DNA of 64,000 nt from Phoronis australis (GCA_002633005.1 NMRA01000686.1:69845-133844), one strand, 5' to 3'; positions 33,812 through 47,181 are shown, counted from the first letter of the stretch. The notes: a model not told the origin generated them from the sequence alone. Program-made: numbers and translations.

Positions 33812-34094
33812 CGGACAGCCTTGTATTCACACCCAATATGTCCAATAGGCCGTCGTTTCTCCGATTTACTTTCAGGTTGACGTCTGCTTCTCCGTCGGGG
33901 ATAAATTTGCCTTTAGATTTGGTAAATTCTTCGAGTACTGCACCAAATTGCTCCTCAACCGGAGGAGCACTCGCTCCTAAAGTTTGGTCAGATGCACGTT
34001 CAATTGCTCCTCCGGCCCCACGCAATCGAATTTCAATTGCATGCTCGTGCTTTTTTTCCATTTTCCTTATATCTCGTTGAAGTTCCATTTGTTT
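33812..34094 (-). CDS. Ankyrin-protease gene, charged linker exon
   Basis: The 283-nt exon opens after CATTTTCAG in phase 0 and ends at TCCG|GTAAAT in phase 1. The first part, KQMELQRDIRKMEKKHEH, is strongly charged and likely helical or coiled-coil. A stretch rich in G, A, S and P (ASAPPVEEQ) and GKFIPDGEADVNLKVNRR follow. No domain is recognised. It bridges the ankyrin array and the protease, and its junction phases fit both neighbours, which is the main evidence that the two halves belong to one gene. Confidence 0.75.
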
Positions 34095-34499
34095 CTGAAA
34101 ATGACATTGGAATATCTTTTAATCCCACTATCTGTTCAGGATAACTTTCTAACACACTAAAAATCAACAACGAGCCATCTTGCGTCATGAAATTTTCCTT
34201 CGTAAATTTAAAGACGGGCTTTTGAAGAACTGAGAGTTTGTTATCGCTTTAGAACTGGCTCAACATGCTGGTTTATATCGACGTGTCACTTTAAGCACAT
34301 AACGTGGTCTCTTCAAAAAGCATACATTCACAATTACGCAGAACGAGGTTCACATCAAAAGTTCGCCTCTTGGGCTAAGTACTGTATGCTCAAGTGGACC
34401 ATTTGACAACAGGTGGCTCGTGATCATATTACAGCTAGTCTGGCCTGATGATCATATTGTAGTAACAAGTATCTGATCCACTTGTTATTTGTTGAGTAC

Positions 34500-34583
34500 C
34501 TTAAGGATAGTCTTCGTTCTCTTGACCTCATCTTTGCCAGCAAGGGAGGCTGTTCCGCAAACGTCCAGCGCAGTTTTATTGTC
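34500..34583 (-). CDS. Ankyrin-protease gene, last (capping) ankyrin exon
   Basis: The 84-nt exon lies between TTTCACAG and CTTAAG|GTACTC and is phase 0 at both ends. It encodes DNKTALDVCGTASLAGKDEV and ends KRTKTILK. DNKTALDVC is the start of an ankyrin repeat (usual D-x-x-G-x-TALDxA), and the shortened second half looks like a C-terminal cap. It follows the exon at 48664 directly in the repeat register: one ends AVNK and the next begins with D. Confidence 0.75.
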
Positions 34584-34594
34584 CTGTGAAATAG

Positions 34595-35673
34595 ATTAAT
34601 ACGTATTTATGGTGGAGCACTGTGAACACCAAGAAGCACACAGAAAATAAAACCTGTCGGTGAATCGTATTTAACGAGACACAGTAAGAACAATAACGGT
34701 GACAGCATTTCAATGGACCCGTGAATGGGTGACATATTGGGCGCAAAGGATCTGACGAACAAAGTTTAGATTTCAAAATCAATTGAAGGTGTGCTCCACA
34801 ATGACGTAAGTCAGTTATTTAGAACACTAACTTTGCCCACTAAAGTTCACCAACAACTTAATTTAAAACTCGATGTGAGAGACATCAGTTGGACAAATTT
34901 CAAATGTCGTGTAGTAAACGCTCACTTTTTTCCGATTCCTGGAGGAATGAAAACACTGGACCCGTGCTTCAAAACATTTACAGGAATTTTGTGAAAAGTG
35001 CTATTTTGAACTTTTTTCAAAACCATAAAGTGAGCACGACCGTACCATTTCTTACGACGTATATGTAAAGCTTAAGGTTCGTTTAATTTTCGTTACTACT
35101 TCACTCAAGGTAACTCGACCACAACCCTCTTTTTATAACATTGTCTGAGATCATCCTGATTTGTCCGTTGTTTTACACTTAACTTCAAGATGTGTAATAA
35201 TCTGAGGCCGGGAACGTTTTGCCCATTGACATTGGAAAGAAGGTGCGCAAATTTACGTAGCTAAGAATCTGCCAACACACTAAATAACGTGTCTGAATTT
35301 AATGGAGTTGACAATTGGAAGACTCGAAATCAGAATACATGAAACTCAAAGTTGAAATCATCTCAGACAACTGTCAGTGCACTTTTTCAGTGTCAAGAAT
35401 TTTCCAAAACCAATAATGAAATATGATCAGAATGAGTCTTCTCAGATTGGCTGAATACTTGCCACATGGCTAGGTTGAGTCGATACCTTAGGAAGCCAGT
35501 GTGCAAAGAAAGTATAGACAGAATCACAAGACAAACGAGTTCCCACGTGACCCGAGTTTCCGCCACTTGTAATTTAATTTACAACGACACATCGGAGGAG
35601 ACGCGAGGTCACCGAGGTACTAGTAATATATAGTAATTATTCAGTCGAGAAGTTAAATTTTAATCTCAACATA
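34595..35673. other. Intron; no gene recognised
   Basis: This is the start of the 14-kb intron separating the last two ankyrin exons. It shows anonymous sequence. Confidence 0.4.
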
Positions 35674-35933
35674 CATAGGCGGATTTAGGGGAGTGCAGCC
35701 CCCCCTTGATTGCCGCCAGCAAAATGAAACAGCAACAGCGTAAAGCGTGAGGGAATATTGGGAGAAGCGCAGGCTCAGAATCCCGTTTTGGTGATTTGCC
35801 GAACAAAAGGTCACAAAACCCGCTGCCGCAACTTTCGGGCCTCTGCTCCAAATACAATCACGCTTTGCCCGATTCGCCAAGACAACGTCTTCGGATGTTG
35901 GGCCCCCCTTATGGTATCCTAGATCCGCCACTG
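35674..35933. mobile_element. MITE with AGTGGCGGATCTAGG-type ends, copy 2
   Basis: This is the reverse-orientation relative of 6554-6857. The left end is TAGGCGGATTTAGGGG and the right end, reverse-complemented, CAGTGGCGGATCTAGGATAC. The shared sequence includes GGTATCCTAGATCC and GCAAAATGAAACAGC. The two minus-strand open frames here are not genes. Confidence 0.7.
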
Positions 35934-38900
35934 ACAAATGATGAGGTTTCTTGATGGCTCAATGCATTTTAAAATATCCAGAGAATTTTAAAACTACCTC
36001 ACAATAGTCAACATATTTTATGGCACCTGCATTTGCGTTGTACCATTAAATCCAAGTTCACATCAAAAAACGCCACCCAACAAACAACAAACTTTATATC
36101 AAATTAAATCGTAAATTCAGTCGTTTTACCTGATAACTAACGGTAGACGGCGGTATTGAAACTACCCAATGATGTAACAGGTTCTAAAGCAGTCTGTTCA
36201 TCAGTTCACATCACGTTTATTCGTGTCAGCTTATCGCTTTAATTCATCGTTTAACACCAGTAGGTCTTCAAACTTAATAGATTTTTATACATGTACGTAT
36301 TTGTACGTACCGTAGCCTACAGAGTTCGTTAGACCAATTTACCACAGTCGGTTGCGGGAAATTGGGTTCTCTTCCGTGATAAATGCGAGTCATTTTTCGG
36401 TAAGATAGAGAGAGGAGAACATAACTGTAAGTTGTAAACTTAGACTTACGATTTTTTCAGTTCTAAACACTCAAAATGCTTGTTATCCTGCCTAGTGGAT
36501 CGGAACCCGGATCCGTCCGGCTCGCGTACAGGCCGATTTGAAGGCATCGCGAACTTAAACCAAAGTTGGAAAGTGAACTTCCAGTCACGAAAAGATTATA
36601 CTAGTGAGCCAAAGAGACGATGTGCATGTGATAATTTTAAGTCATGTTGCCCATCCACACTACCGTCAGTTCAAAAGTTGTACAAAACAATGATTCGAAT
36701 AATGTACTATATTTAAATAAAGATTACCCTAACATCTGGCAATAGCATATAAAACCGAGTTACTGTTTCACAAAAGTTTTGTGTCAGCTAACACTGAACT
36801 AACTTGAGCTCAAAAGGCATCGATGCCTGCTCAATTACTTTATTGTACCTAAAGCCGGTAACGAATTGATTCACTCATTGCTGGCTTCTCAATACATTTG
36901 CATCCACCAACAATCCAAAGGCACTACCGATTTTCCCACAAGACCTGGAATGTGTTGCTTAATAACACCGAGTACGTAATTTTTGTCATTACATGGGCAA
37001 ATCACAAAGTAGTGCAAACTAAAAATCCATACACCTTTCAGTTTTAGTCCGCAAAACACTAAAACAACCAAACGCACGCCAACAAACATTGCCGGAATTA
37101 CCGTGACGGTGACAAGATTATGATAGAAACATCGGTTGTAGCAACTGTTCGTACTCTCAGTGGGAAGGACATGTAAACAACTTATGGAACGTACCCATAT
37201 TCGGCGGTCAAATTCCATATCCACGTTCATTCAAACGGGGACGAATCCAAACTCAAGAATTGCAGTGACACTCTATAGCTGTGCTGTCTCAAGGTCAATT
37301 CTGTATTCACGCTCTGGGAAGCTCTGCTGATTGTTATTGATGAACATCAAGTTTTTGTATTACAACTTAAAAGACTCTTGATTAGATTATAGATTGAATT
37401 TCGTTACGAAAGTTGAATGCAATTTGCAATTGTTAAGTTTGAAATAAAGCTACCCAGAAAAAGTAACTGAGTATTTTACATTGCACCAACGTGTTTCTAC
37501 AAAAGTGGTGTCATGCGGTTTAAAGTTTTAGACACGTCGACTTTTCCAGGAAAGAGATTGTTTTAACGGTTCATGTGAGAAACAAATCCTACACTGGTCT
37601 CAGATTGATGAGGTGGCGAAAACCTCTTGGAAATTTTGTCGAAATCTCTCGGCAAGCCATAAAATTTTCACAAAATTTCCAAGAAATTTTAGCCATGTCA
37701 TCAACCTGACACTCGTGTAGGATTCTTTATATATCTAATGAGACACACTTTGACGCTTTGTTTAAGTTTGAAATAAAAGCATTGCCGGTTAATTAGGGTG
37801 AGAATAATTCATTTTGAACCAGAACACATAGTAATAAATGTCAACATCGCAACTTGTAATCCTTACCTAGACGAGTACCCATCTGACAAAGATTTCACAG
37901 GCTATCAGCTCAAACCGGAATACAATGATTAAGAAAAACTACAGACGGAGATGTCGTGAACGAGCCGTAGGCAATGAAAGTCATGAATAGTTCCAAAACA
38001 GTATGCATGACTTGACACGATAATGGAAACGATTGAAGCTTGCGTTTGCTGCCACGAAATTCCGCAAGTGAAAGTTCTTTTCGATGAAATGCAGGCCACA
38101 TTGGCATACGGAAAGGAGTTGTTTCACTGTCTCATACTAGGTATCAACGACGCACTTTCAATTTGTCACTGCTTTGAACCCCTTCCGAAGGATTTTGCCT
38201 CTCGAGAAAAGCGAAAACACGATATACATGTACCCTTTTTCATCGCTGCTTCATAGTTCGCACAAAGGGGATTCACACACCACATCCTAGCCGCACTCAC
38301 TCTGTTTACTCACCTTCCTCATAGGTTAACTTACCATCTCTAGAGAGGTACATGTAAGATCGGCCGGATACAATGTGATGCAGAGGTAGACCGATCAAGA
38401 CCGTAAACAAGACTATTTGAATCGGATGTCATTCTCCTTTAGTTTCAATTGATCAGGAAACACTACATCATTAGAACGTAACCTGTACATGTATACGTGT
38501 AGATACCGTGCCTACTTGTGTGATCGCTGTTCGCTGCCGCCGATTGCCGAAAATTACTAAACAAGGCTTTACAGTAATCTTTTCGGAGTGTTGGTGAATT
38601 TATTACATGCTATCATTTTTGGATCGTTTACTTTGACACTGGTAATTTCTAATTACATGGCCACCCACTGACAATTAATTTACTTTGGTCATAACATAGA
38701 TTTACACGCAAAGCTGCTGTTAACTGAGTGTGTGTTGGTATTGAAAAAATATGATGAAGACTGTGCATGTGATCAATATCAGAAATGTAATGCCACTTAA
38801 AGATAAGTCTCTTGAGGACTTCAGGAGATTGGTAGTTTCGAAACTGAAACTACAGCATGATATAAATTTGGAGACGAACTGACGAAGTTGAAATTTATTA

Positions 38901-39794
38901 TTCGAAACAAATGCAATTCAGCTTATTTAATTTTGGATTCGCAACACACCCGAGAAGACCAGTTTGCCTTGAGTTCCGCAGCTTTTGAACTTAAAAATTA
39001 TTCTTTTTCTGTGTGGTGGCACTCGCAGTCTTCGTTTTAGAACAGCGCTAAAATTGACTCCCAGGTTTGAACGGTTACATGTAGTTCATGGTCATGTTAA
39101 TTTATTTCCTCTCAAACTCCATATCCAACATTTGACATCTACTTCGGACATATTTCACGTGTATACATGTTAACTAAGCATTGTTTGCACGGACGAGAAA
39201 TACAAACAAACTGGTCATTAAAATTTCAAGACCAATGTGAAAATATGCCTTCGGAATATCACACCTCAGAAGTAATTTTAAATAAAAATTTCTGATAATT
39301 GTTTTTTGCTATCTTCCCATAAACACCGTTACCGCTGGTTATAAAATGTCCATCTTTGCATAGAGTGCTATCTGATTTTTAAACAGCATGAGCAATACTT
39401 TAGAATCATAATGTTAGTGCACTAAATCAAACGCTGTCCTTGTGAAGAAAGGTGGGGGTGTTAATGCCGCCCTATTATGAGAAATGGATCAAACTTGCGT
39501 GGTTATTTGAGCAGGGCGTAAATGAAAAATAATAATTTTCTGTGCTAGTGTGATCCACCCAAAGATGACTTAGGTAATTCTACATGCACCAATAGTACCT
39601 TATTCTTTTTACTTCCTATCTAAATGAAACCTATAAAACAAGTTACTCAAGTACACAGTCGATGTCCTCAATCGTTTTAGGTCTTTCACTGAGATAAAAT
39701 TGATCTCATAGTTTTCCTTGCCGCAATAGGATCCATTTTCCTTTGCCAACAAGACCACCATAACCATCATGAAGTCAGTGAAATCCCTTACAGA
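35934..39794. other. Intron; no gene recognised
   Basis: There is about 3.9 kb of anonymous DNA. Open frames at 36480-36716, 36889-37230 and 38023-38256 show no domain or ankyrin-like sequence, and no extra ankyrin exon could be found. Confidence 0.4.
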
Positions 39795-40112
39795 ATTGAA
39801 CTGAAGTTTTTCGCTGAAAACTTAAGTTTTTGGCGAAACAACTTAAGTTCTTCCGAAAAAACTTAAGTTTTTAAAAGAAACTTAAGTTTTTAAAAATTAA
39901 TTTTTTCGCCAAAAACTTAATTTTTTCAGCACAATGTTAAGTTTTTCAGAGAACTTAAGTTTTTTTCAGGTGTAAAACTTAAGTTTTCACAAATAAACTT
40001 CAGTTTTAAGTAATAACCTTTCATGAAAACTAAAGTTTTTATACTAACAAACTAAAGTTTTTCTATAACTTAACTTTATCACAAAACTTAAGTTTTAGTA
40101 ATTTTAAAAACT
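39795..40112. repeat. AAAACTTAAGTTTT array 2
   Basis: About fifteen variants of the AACTTAAGTT palindrome are separated by short variable spacers; some copies have decayed to AACTTAATTT or AACTAAAGTT. Confidence 0.85.
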
Positions 40113-40964
40113 TAATATTGCTGCTCAAACGTTGATGCAATAGAGAAAGAGGCGTCTGCAACTCGATATACTTTATTACGTTCATCTTTTATCGTTAATA
40201 CATCGTATGACATCGGTTTCCATATCGGTTATCTGAAACGTTTACAAAAACTGTCTAAGTTACTAAGTCTAAACTTTATCATTAGCATTAACCAACCACC
40301 ACGATATTGTTACACCTTCTACGTAATGTTTAATTAATGTCTAACGGAAACTGCACTTGAGGAAATACAAACTCAGGAAAAACATGGCGGAATAAACCCC
40401 CAAAGTTCCAAGAAAGAACAGCTCGTATAGACAACTGTAGCACTCCGCAAAACTAGTTCACAAAAGAGAAATATGCATACAACAAGAAATCTGTAAACAT
40501 AATAATTGACTACCAAAAAGCACAATGGTTGCAACGTAACAGCATGTCTAGGTCTGCATGATGATAGTCCAGTCTACAGCTGACAAAACGCAAACTACAA
40601 ATGCACAGCTATCCAAAAATTCGGTATCTCACGATGAACGGTAACCAAATGTTTACTTACAGCGTTTGCCTCAATAACAGTCTGGTAATCAACACACGAT
40701 ACATATGACAATCCACGAGAGAATAAGGCAACTGGTGCTTGTTCGGACGTTTAAATACTCCGCGAAAACCTAGAAAGCTGATTGGCCCAGACAGTATCTC
40801 AACTTACACAACGAATGGGAATAATACCACCGAAAGGGGGGTTTGCTTAAATCATGACTTTACCCCGAGACAACGCCCTAAAATATAACTGAGGCACTAG
40901 GTGATTGAGAATGTCATCTCTAGGAAAATTGGGAAACTATATATGATGCACTGCCTGCCTTAAC
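40113..40964. other. Intron; no gene recognised
   Basis: Anonymous sequence between two AACTTAAG arrays. Confidence 0.4.
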
Positions 40965-41110
40965 ACTTAAGTTTTCCTGACTTCTTAAGTTTTTTCCCAT
41001 TATATAAACTTTTTAGAAATCGGGTTAAAAGTTTTCCTGACTTCTTAAGTTTTTCAGAAAATTGGGTTTTTTCATATGTGGAAAACTTGAATTTTCTAAA
41101 AACTCTAAGG
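40965..41110. repeat. AAAACTTAAGTTTT array 3 (degraded)
   Basis: Several decayed units such as ACTTAAGTTTTCCTGACTTC occur, with one 20-base block (GTTTTCCTGACTTCTTAAGT) present twice, at 40972 and 41031. Confidence 0.7.
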
Positions 41111-41797
41111 TTTCTATGTGATGAAAATTTACGTTTTCAACTTTTTAAAATTTGAACATTGTGAGATATTTAATTTTTGTTTCGAAATTTTTCCCATTAT
41201 TTTCCAACAAAAAGTTATTGTTAGCTCATGCAAAACCCATCATCTCACAAAAATGTTGCCCGAATGTTTACTTAACATTTATATAGATACAAACCATAAA
41301 ACGACGAACGTTTAACCTGGTCAGTATAGAATTAGTGCAACCACGTAATCATTATCGCACGTCTTTGTGAATTTAAATGTAGACGAACATAAGGTGACCA
41401 ACAGCAGTAAGAATGCACTCAATGTTAATGCCCTGAGAGTCTGACGTTGTCAGTACAATGTAATCAATGGAACTCATGCAATTCTTTAAAAAACGTAGTT
41501 ATTGTGCAAGTTTCCTTTGTGTTGAGTTGTATTCGTAAGGCAGTTTCAATCGGAAGTCAACTGTTTGAATTTTGTAACCGACAGTCAACTTCGAAGAAAA
41601 AGTCGTGTGTTGCCTAGCCCGCGACAATGAAGTTGATATTACAACGAACAGAGCCAGCAAGATGACATTTCAGAAGTTTTGGAAGTCTGGTTATGGCCAG
41701 AGAGCGTTCTAAGATCAATTGGCCACAATCGGTTCCGTGATTTCCAACGAACGTGTTAAGTTCAGTTGTTATTGTCAGCCACTCACGAGTCACGCTG

Positions 41798-42283
41798 TCA
41801 CATACCGACATGGACTCATTCTGTGTGTGAATTATCCAAACTTCTAACGCGTAATATACTTCTGGATGTCAATCAGAGGTACATGTAGCCATAACGTTCA
41901 CATAAGGCTATTACTCTATTTTATTTATGTCTTCTGAGGTTGTGTCAGTGAGCATCAATGCAAGCGGGGGGGACAAGGCAAAGTATAATCAGTTCCCAAG
42001 TCGGTTGTATTAGCATTGGTTGTGTGTGGTTATGTCTATGTTCGTAGTAATTCTTGGAAGCTCTTGATTTTGAAATCTCATACATGTATCACTACAATAA
42101 CTAACAAGGTTTACATGCCTCATCCACGCACCCATCCTAAAATATGGGGGGTGCTCAAATTTTGGGCATGTTGACCTTTTACTAAAAAACGGGGTATGTT
42201 CAGAGCTGTGCACAGTGCATTCCTAAATTACGGCTTTTTAGTTTCTATTTTTTTGTTTCTATGAGGCTGACCTTTTCATGCCC
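41798..42283 (+). repeat. Dispersed repeat family R4, copy 2 (empty site for the LINE)
   Basis: The block is collinear with 17866-18250 joined to 18811-18955. At 42177-42184 the sequence TTTTACTA runs straight into AAAAAACGGGG, the uninterrupted version of the LINE insertion site of copy 1. Confidence 0.85.
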
Positions 42284-42407
42284 ACTTCGGAAAGTGGGGG
42301 GTGCTCGTTCGAGCCTCCCCTGGGTGCGCGCATGTGCATGGTTCTCAAAATTAAGAATCAACAAATTGAATGTAACTATTGTATTGGCTATTTTTGAAAA
42401 AAATAAG

Positions 42408-42566
42408 TTTTTAGAACTTAAGTTTTTGAAAACTTAAGTTATGAAAACTTAAGTTCGTTCCAAAAAAACTTGTTCCAAAATACTTAAGTTTTCGCCAAAA
42501 CCTCAAGTTTTCGTGAATGAAAACTTAAGTTTTTCAGACCAAAAACTTAAGTTTTTCGATGAAAAC
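42408..42566. repeat. AAAACTTAAGTTTT array 4
   Basis: About nine palindromic units follow the R4 block. In copy 1 of R4 the array lies on the left, here on the right, with arrays 2 and 3 further left. Confidence 0.85.
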
Positions 42567-43644
42567 TTAGTTCATTTTTGCGAGGGATGACTCACAATAC
42601 ATTTGGATTTGCATTCTGTAAGTTTACAAAATCTAAACTGGGGCAGGTACATGTACACATTGTCTGTGGTTTCCCTTGAGCTTCGTTTTGCCCAGCTAGG
42701 GAGTGCGAAATAGAGCTTTAAGTTTTGAATTCGAATCTTATTAGAAGCTAAGTTTTTAAATGAGACCTTATGGGTGAAGTGTGATTTAGTCCACAATTAG
42801 GTGAGTACTAGGTTCTTGCTAACGGTTAAATTGGTGGCACAAAATTGAATTATATTAAATTTGTGGTTAATGAAATTCAAATGATGAGGAAGTAAGAGAT
42901 ATTTGTTTTTTTAATAAAACCGTGTTGGAGCGGTGCAAACAGACAGACACTGTGACTGGAACCAAGCGGGAGTGTGCCTGTTGTACAGTGTGTTGATTAC
43001 TTCCCATGTTGCGCCAGGTAAAATATTATCTAGCGTCACGCAACTGTTACCTTATGTTGATGGTGTGCATCATTTTTTTGTCATTGGTTATTGTGTTTTG
43101 TTTACATATCACGCTGTTTATTTTCTTTATAGGCTGAAGTACATTTTTCGCCGCTGTGATTGGGTTACCTTTAGTAAGCCAGTTCTTTCCAGTGGTTACA
43201 ATGGCATTTGCATAGTCGAATAGTAGTGTGACAGGCCGGATATTATTACGTACACGTACATGTATTAGCCTATGTATGTTACGCAGGTTTTGGTGACTAG
43301 TGTTTCTCGTGTAAAGCGGCATTCGTTGACAAGATCTGTAATGCGAATCATGTGTTTTCCTCGGATGCTGGAAGTTTTATATTAAGCACAGACTGTTGGC
43401 CAAACTAATGTGACTGAGTATTATGGCATAGCATGTTGTACTCGTGTGTATGTACCTAAGTTGAGATCCCGTATACATGTAGTTGTTTAACGTATAGTGT
43501 CATTCAGCTGCTTGTTTGGCGTATACGTTGCGCGGTACCGGGTTCATAGAATAAATAGTTACGGGTCGCAGTTAGACAGTTGCTTGTGCATGGTAATGGT
43601 TCCCAGTTGTAGAATACACTGTAGATTGTACGGGTTCCAGTTAA
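42567..43644. other. Intron; no gene recognised
   Basis: Anonymous DNA. The overlapping open frames at 42933-43322 on both strands have no recognised domain. Confidence 0.4.
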
Positions 43645-46510
43645 TTACTCTGCGCCTGTAAGCGCAGAGTACTGTTGTTCCTGGTTTTTCTTCAATTTTA
43701 TTCTTCTTATTCTTATTACTCTGTGCGTGTAAGCGCAGAGTACTGCTGTGCCTGGGTTTTCTTCAATTTTATTCTTATTCTTATTCTTATTCTTATTCTT
43801 CTTCCGACCAACTTTGAGGCTTAATAACTCCAAATTGGGTGCAGATACGGTCTTTAAGTTCAGCATATGACTTTTGACAGTATATAGATTTTGATTAGTT
43901 AGATAATCATATTCCATATTGAACCGGAAGAGATCGTTTGGTGCAAAGGTCGTATAATTTTCAAAATGCTACTTCCCCTTTAGTTTTAAAGCTATCTTTT
44001 TCAAATTCAATGCACAGGTATAATTCAGCATGACAATTCAAAAAATTACTTTTCTAGGTAATCGGGTCATCCAATCAGGTGAAATAGATCAAAGGTCACT
44101 AGGTGCAAACTGAAATTTTGAGCTAGACACTTCAAATTGACAGGTCTGATTACCACAGATAAATCAAATCGGAATCCAGTTTCAGGTCATCGAGTGCAAA
44201 CATGGGGTCATTAGGTGCATTTTTCTTTTGAAAATTTGACCTTTTCAATCAGCAAGTATTCTGATGTGTCAACCGTTGGACAACTGTGATTCTCTGCGTT
44301 GAACACATTTTCCATGGGATTTGCAATAATTCTCCTAAAGAGGCTTAAAATGCACCGGATAAGGACAATTAGTGCAAAGGTCATGTAACGTTCAAAATGT
44401 TATATCTCTCACGTTTTTCAAGGAATTCTTTTCAATTTCAGCACACTGGTGTAAGTCAACATGCCAATTAAATACCCTACTTTACTTTGCAATAGGCTTA
44501 ACCAATCAGAAAAATAGGTCAAAGGTCATAGAGTGCAAACAAACATTTTGAGCTAGAGACTTCAGAATTACGTATCTGTTTACTAAGTGCGATTGAGTAT
44601 AAATTCATAATTTTCACGTCATTTGTTGCACCCATGGGGTCATTAGGTGCATATTTCTTCTGAAAGTTTGACCACTTCATTCATCTTGTATTCTGAAGTG
44701 CTTAAAGTAAAATAGCTGTGATTATTAGCCTTAACCACACTTTTAATCGAATTAACAATTACTCGCTCATCGGGGCTCACAATGCACCGGAAGTGGTCAA
44801 TTACTGGAAAGGTCATCAAAAAATTAATATGTAATTTTTCCTACAATTTTAAAGAATCCCTTTTCATATTGGTGAACGGGTTGCTGTCAGTAACTTCCCA
44901 TAATAATTCCAGTAATACGCACGCGCAGAGTCCATTATTGTCACGCCGTGACAATAATCTTTCTAGTTCTTATTCTTCTTCCGACCAGCTTTGACACTTA
45001 ATAACTCCAAAATGGTTGCAGGTATGTTCTTCAAATTTAACATATGATTTCAGGCAGTATATAAATGTTTATTCGTTATATATTCATATCCAATAATGCA
45101 CCGGAAAGGTCATTTGTTGCAAACGTCATGTAATTTTCAAAATGCTACTTCTTTATTTCAAAAGCTATTCTTTTCAAATTCGGTACTCAGGTAGAAGTCA
45201 ATCATGCAAATTTAGAAATTCCTTTTCTAAGTAATCGGTTCATCCAATCAGGTTAAATATGTCAAAGGTCATAAGGTGCAAACTGAAATTTTGAGCTAGA
45301 CACTTCAAATTCACAGGTCTGATTGGCACAGAAAATCCAATTCGGAATGCGAAATTTCAGGTCATTTAGTGCAAAAATGGGGACATTAGGTGCATTTTTC
45401 TTCTGAAAATTTGACCTTTTCAATCAGCAAGTATTCTGATGTGTTTACCGTTAGACAAATGTCATTCTCAGCATTAAACACATTTTTCATGGGCTTTGCA
45501 ATAATGCTCCTGAAGACGCTTATAAAGTACCGGATAGGGTCAGTTTGTGCAAAGGTCATGTAACGTTCAAAATGTTATATCTCATACATTTTTCAAGGAA
45601 TTCTTTTCAAATTCAACACACTGGTGTAAGTCACCAGGCCAATTGGATACCCTTCTTTACTTCGCAATAGGCCTAAACAATCAGAAAAAAATAGGTCACT
45701 GGTCATTGAGTGCAAACTAAAATTTTGAGCTAGAGACTTCCAAATTACATATCTGTTTACTAAGTGCGATTGAGTTTGAATTCTAAATTTTCAGGTCATG
45801 TGGTGTACCCAGGGGGTCATTTGGTGCATGTTTCTTTTGAAAATTTGACCAATTCATACGTCTTTTATTCTGAAGTGCTTAAAGTAAAATATCTGTGATT
45901 CTTATCATTAAACACACTTTAAACCGAGTTTACAATTATTCTCTCGTCGGGGTTCATAATGCACCGGAAGAAGTCAATTAGTGGAAAGGTCATCAAAATA
46001 TTAACATCTAATTTCTCTTACATTTTTTAAGAATTCCTTTTCATATTGGTAAACGGGTTGCTGTCAGTAACTTCCCTAAACAATTTCAGTAATACGCACG
46101 CGCAGTATATAAATTTTGATTGCTTATATAATCATATTCCATATTACACCGGAAGAGATCGTTTGGTGGAAAGGTCATATAATATTCAAAATGCTACTCC
46201 TCCTTCAGTTTTAAAGCTAACTTTTTCAAATTCGGTGCACAGGTACAAATCAAAATGACAATTTAAAAAATTACTTTTCTAAGTAATCGAGTCATCCAAT
46301 TTCTCCTACAATTTTAAATAATTCCTTTTCATATTGGTAAACGGGTTGCTGTGGGTAACTTCCCATAATAATTCCAGTAATACACAGGCGCAGAATCCGT
46401 TATTGTCACGCCGTGACAATAATCTTTCTAGTTATTCTTATTCTTCTGATTCTTATTCTTCTTCCGACCAAATTTGAGGCTTAATAACTCCAAATTGAGT
46501 GCAGGTACGG
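43645..46510. repeat. Higher-order tandem repeat built of about 430-bp subunits
   Basis: A block near GCACCGGAAG...AGTGCAAAGGTCATGTAA recurs at about 43920, 44350, 44782, 45095, 45525, 45958 and 46143. Successive spacings are about 430, 432, 313, 430, 433 and 185. The larger unit starts with TTATTCTTCTTCCGACCA and ...CTTAATAACTCCAAA at 43795, 44967 and 46437. Perfect hairpins punctuate it: TACTCTGCGC...GCGCAGAGTA at 43647 and ATTATTGTCACGCCGTGAC... at 44932 and 46403. ATTCTT runs accompany each unit start. No coding capacity was seen. Confidence 0.8.
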
Positions 46511-46511
46511 A

Positions 46512-47181
46512 CGCAGTTTAGTTTTAGAGAGAAAATGGACTATTTTCAATATTCAGTTTTACTAAGACACAGGATCAAACCTAGCAAGGGCGTATCCAGG
46601 ATTTTTTAAAGAAGGGGTAGGCGGTCAAGGACTTTTTGAAAGGCGGACCAAGTCAACAATTTGAAAAAGATAGATTTGATATCACTAAGATCAAGGGAAA
46701 AAGGGAGCTCCGGACCTCGTGACCCCCCTGGATCCGCCTACGCGTAGACCAGTACGTGCTGGAGTGTGTCTGGCGAGTTTCTCAGAATACAACTGCTCGA
46801 GCAGGGCTCATTGTCGCAAGCGCTACGGATTTGACTTAAGAAAGCATCCTCTGATTCTTCTGACTGACTTCCACCTCCACTGTTCTCCAATTAAATGTTG
46901 CCGGGAAGGGGCCTTGCCCCCCATGGTCGCGTAAAATAAACACTAAAATGACACGGAAATAAATTTGGGCATTTATCATGTTACATCTAATCGTGAGCAT
47001 GTTCTTAAATTACATTTTTCCTCATGAGAAAAAGCTTTTAGACCTTTGTCCTAAATGTCTACACTCATTCTACTGGCGTATGCCATTGTATACCCACGTG
47101 TTCAAGGTTCCATTGAAGCACTCCAACAGCCGATTTCATACCTGAATATTGGAAATAGTCCATTTTCGCTCTAAAACTGCG
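46512..47181. mobile_element. Foldback element with 40-45-bp inverted ends
   Basis: The sequence from 46512 (CGCAGTTTAGTTTTAGAG onward) to 46556 returns inverted at 47142-47181, ending CTCTAAAACTGCG, about 90% paired apart from a 5-base indel. The 585-base interior carries another MITE (46588-46741). No target duplication was clear at the ends. Confidence 0.75.
46588..46741. mobile_element. MITE with GGCGTATCCAGG ends
   Basis: The left end GGGCGTATCCAGG and the right end, reverse-complemented, AGGCGGATCCAGGGGGG are inverted copies. This is a common type of short MITE end. It sits inside the foldback element. Confidence 0.6.

Noticed and set aside
33730-34080. A 116-codon plus-strand frame
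   Set aside because: Antisense shadow of the linker exon at 33812-34094.
35653-35937. Two minus-strand open frames
   Set aside because: They lie inside the second copy of the same MITE.
43645-43917. Lysine-asparagine-rich minus-strand frame
   Set aside because: The KNKNKNK run is a translation of the ATTCTT simple repeat.
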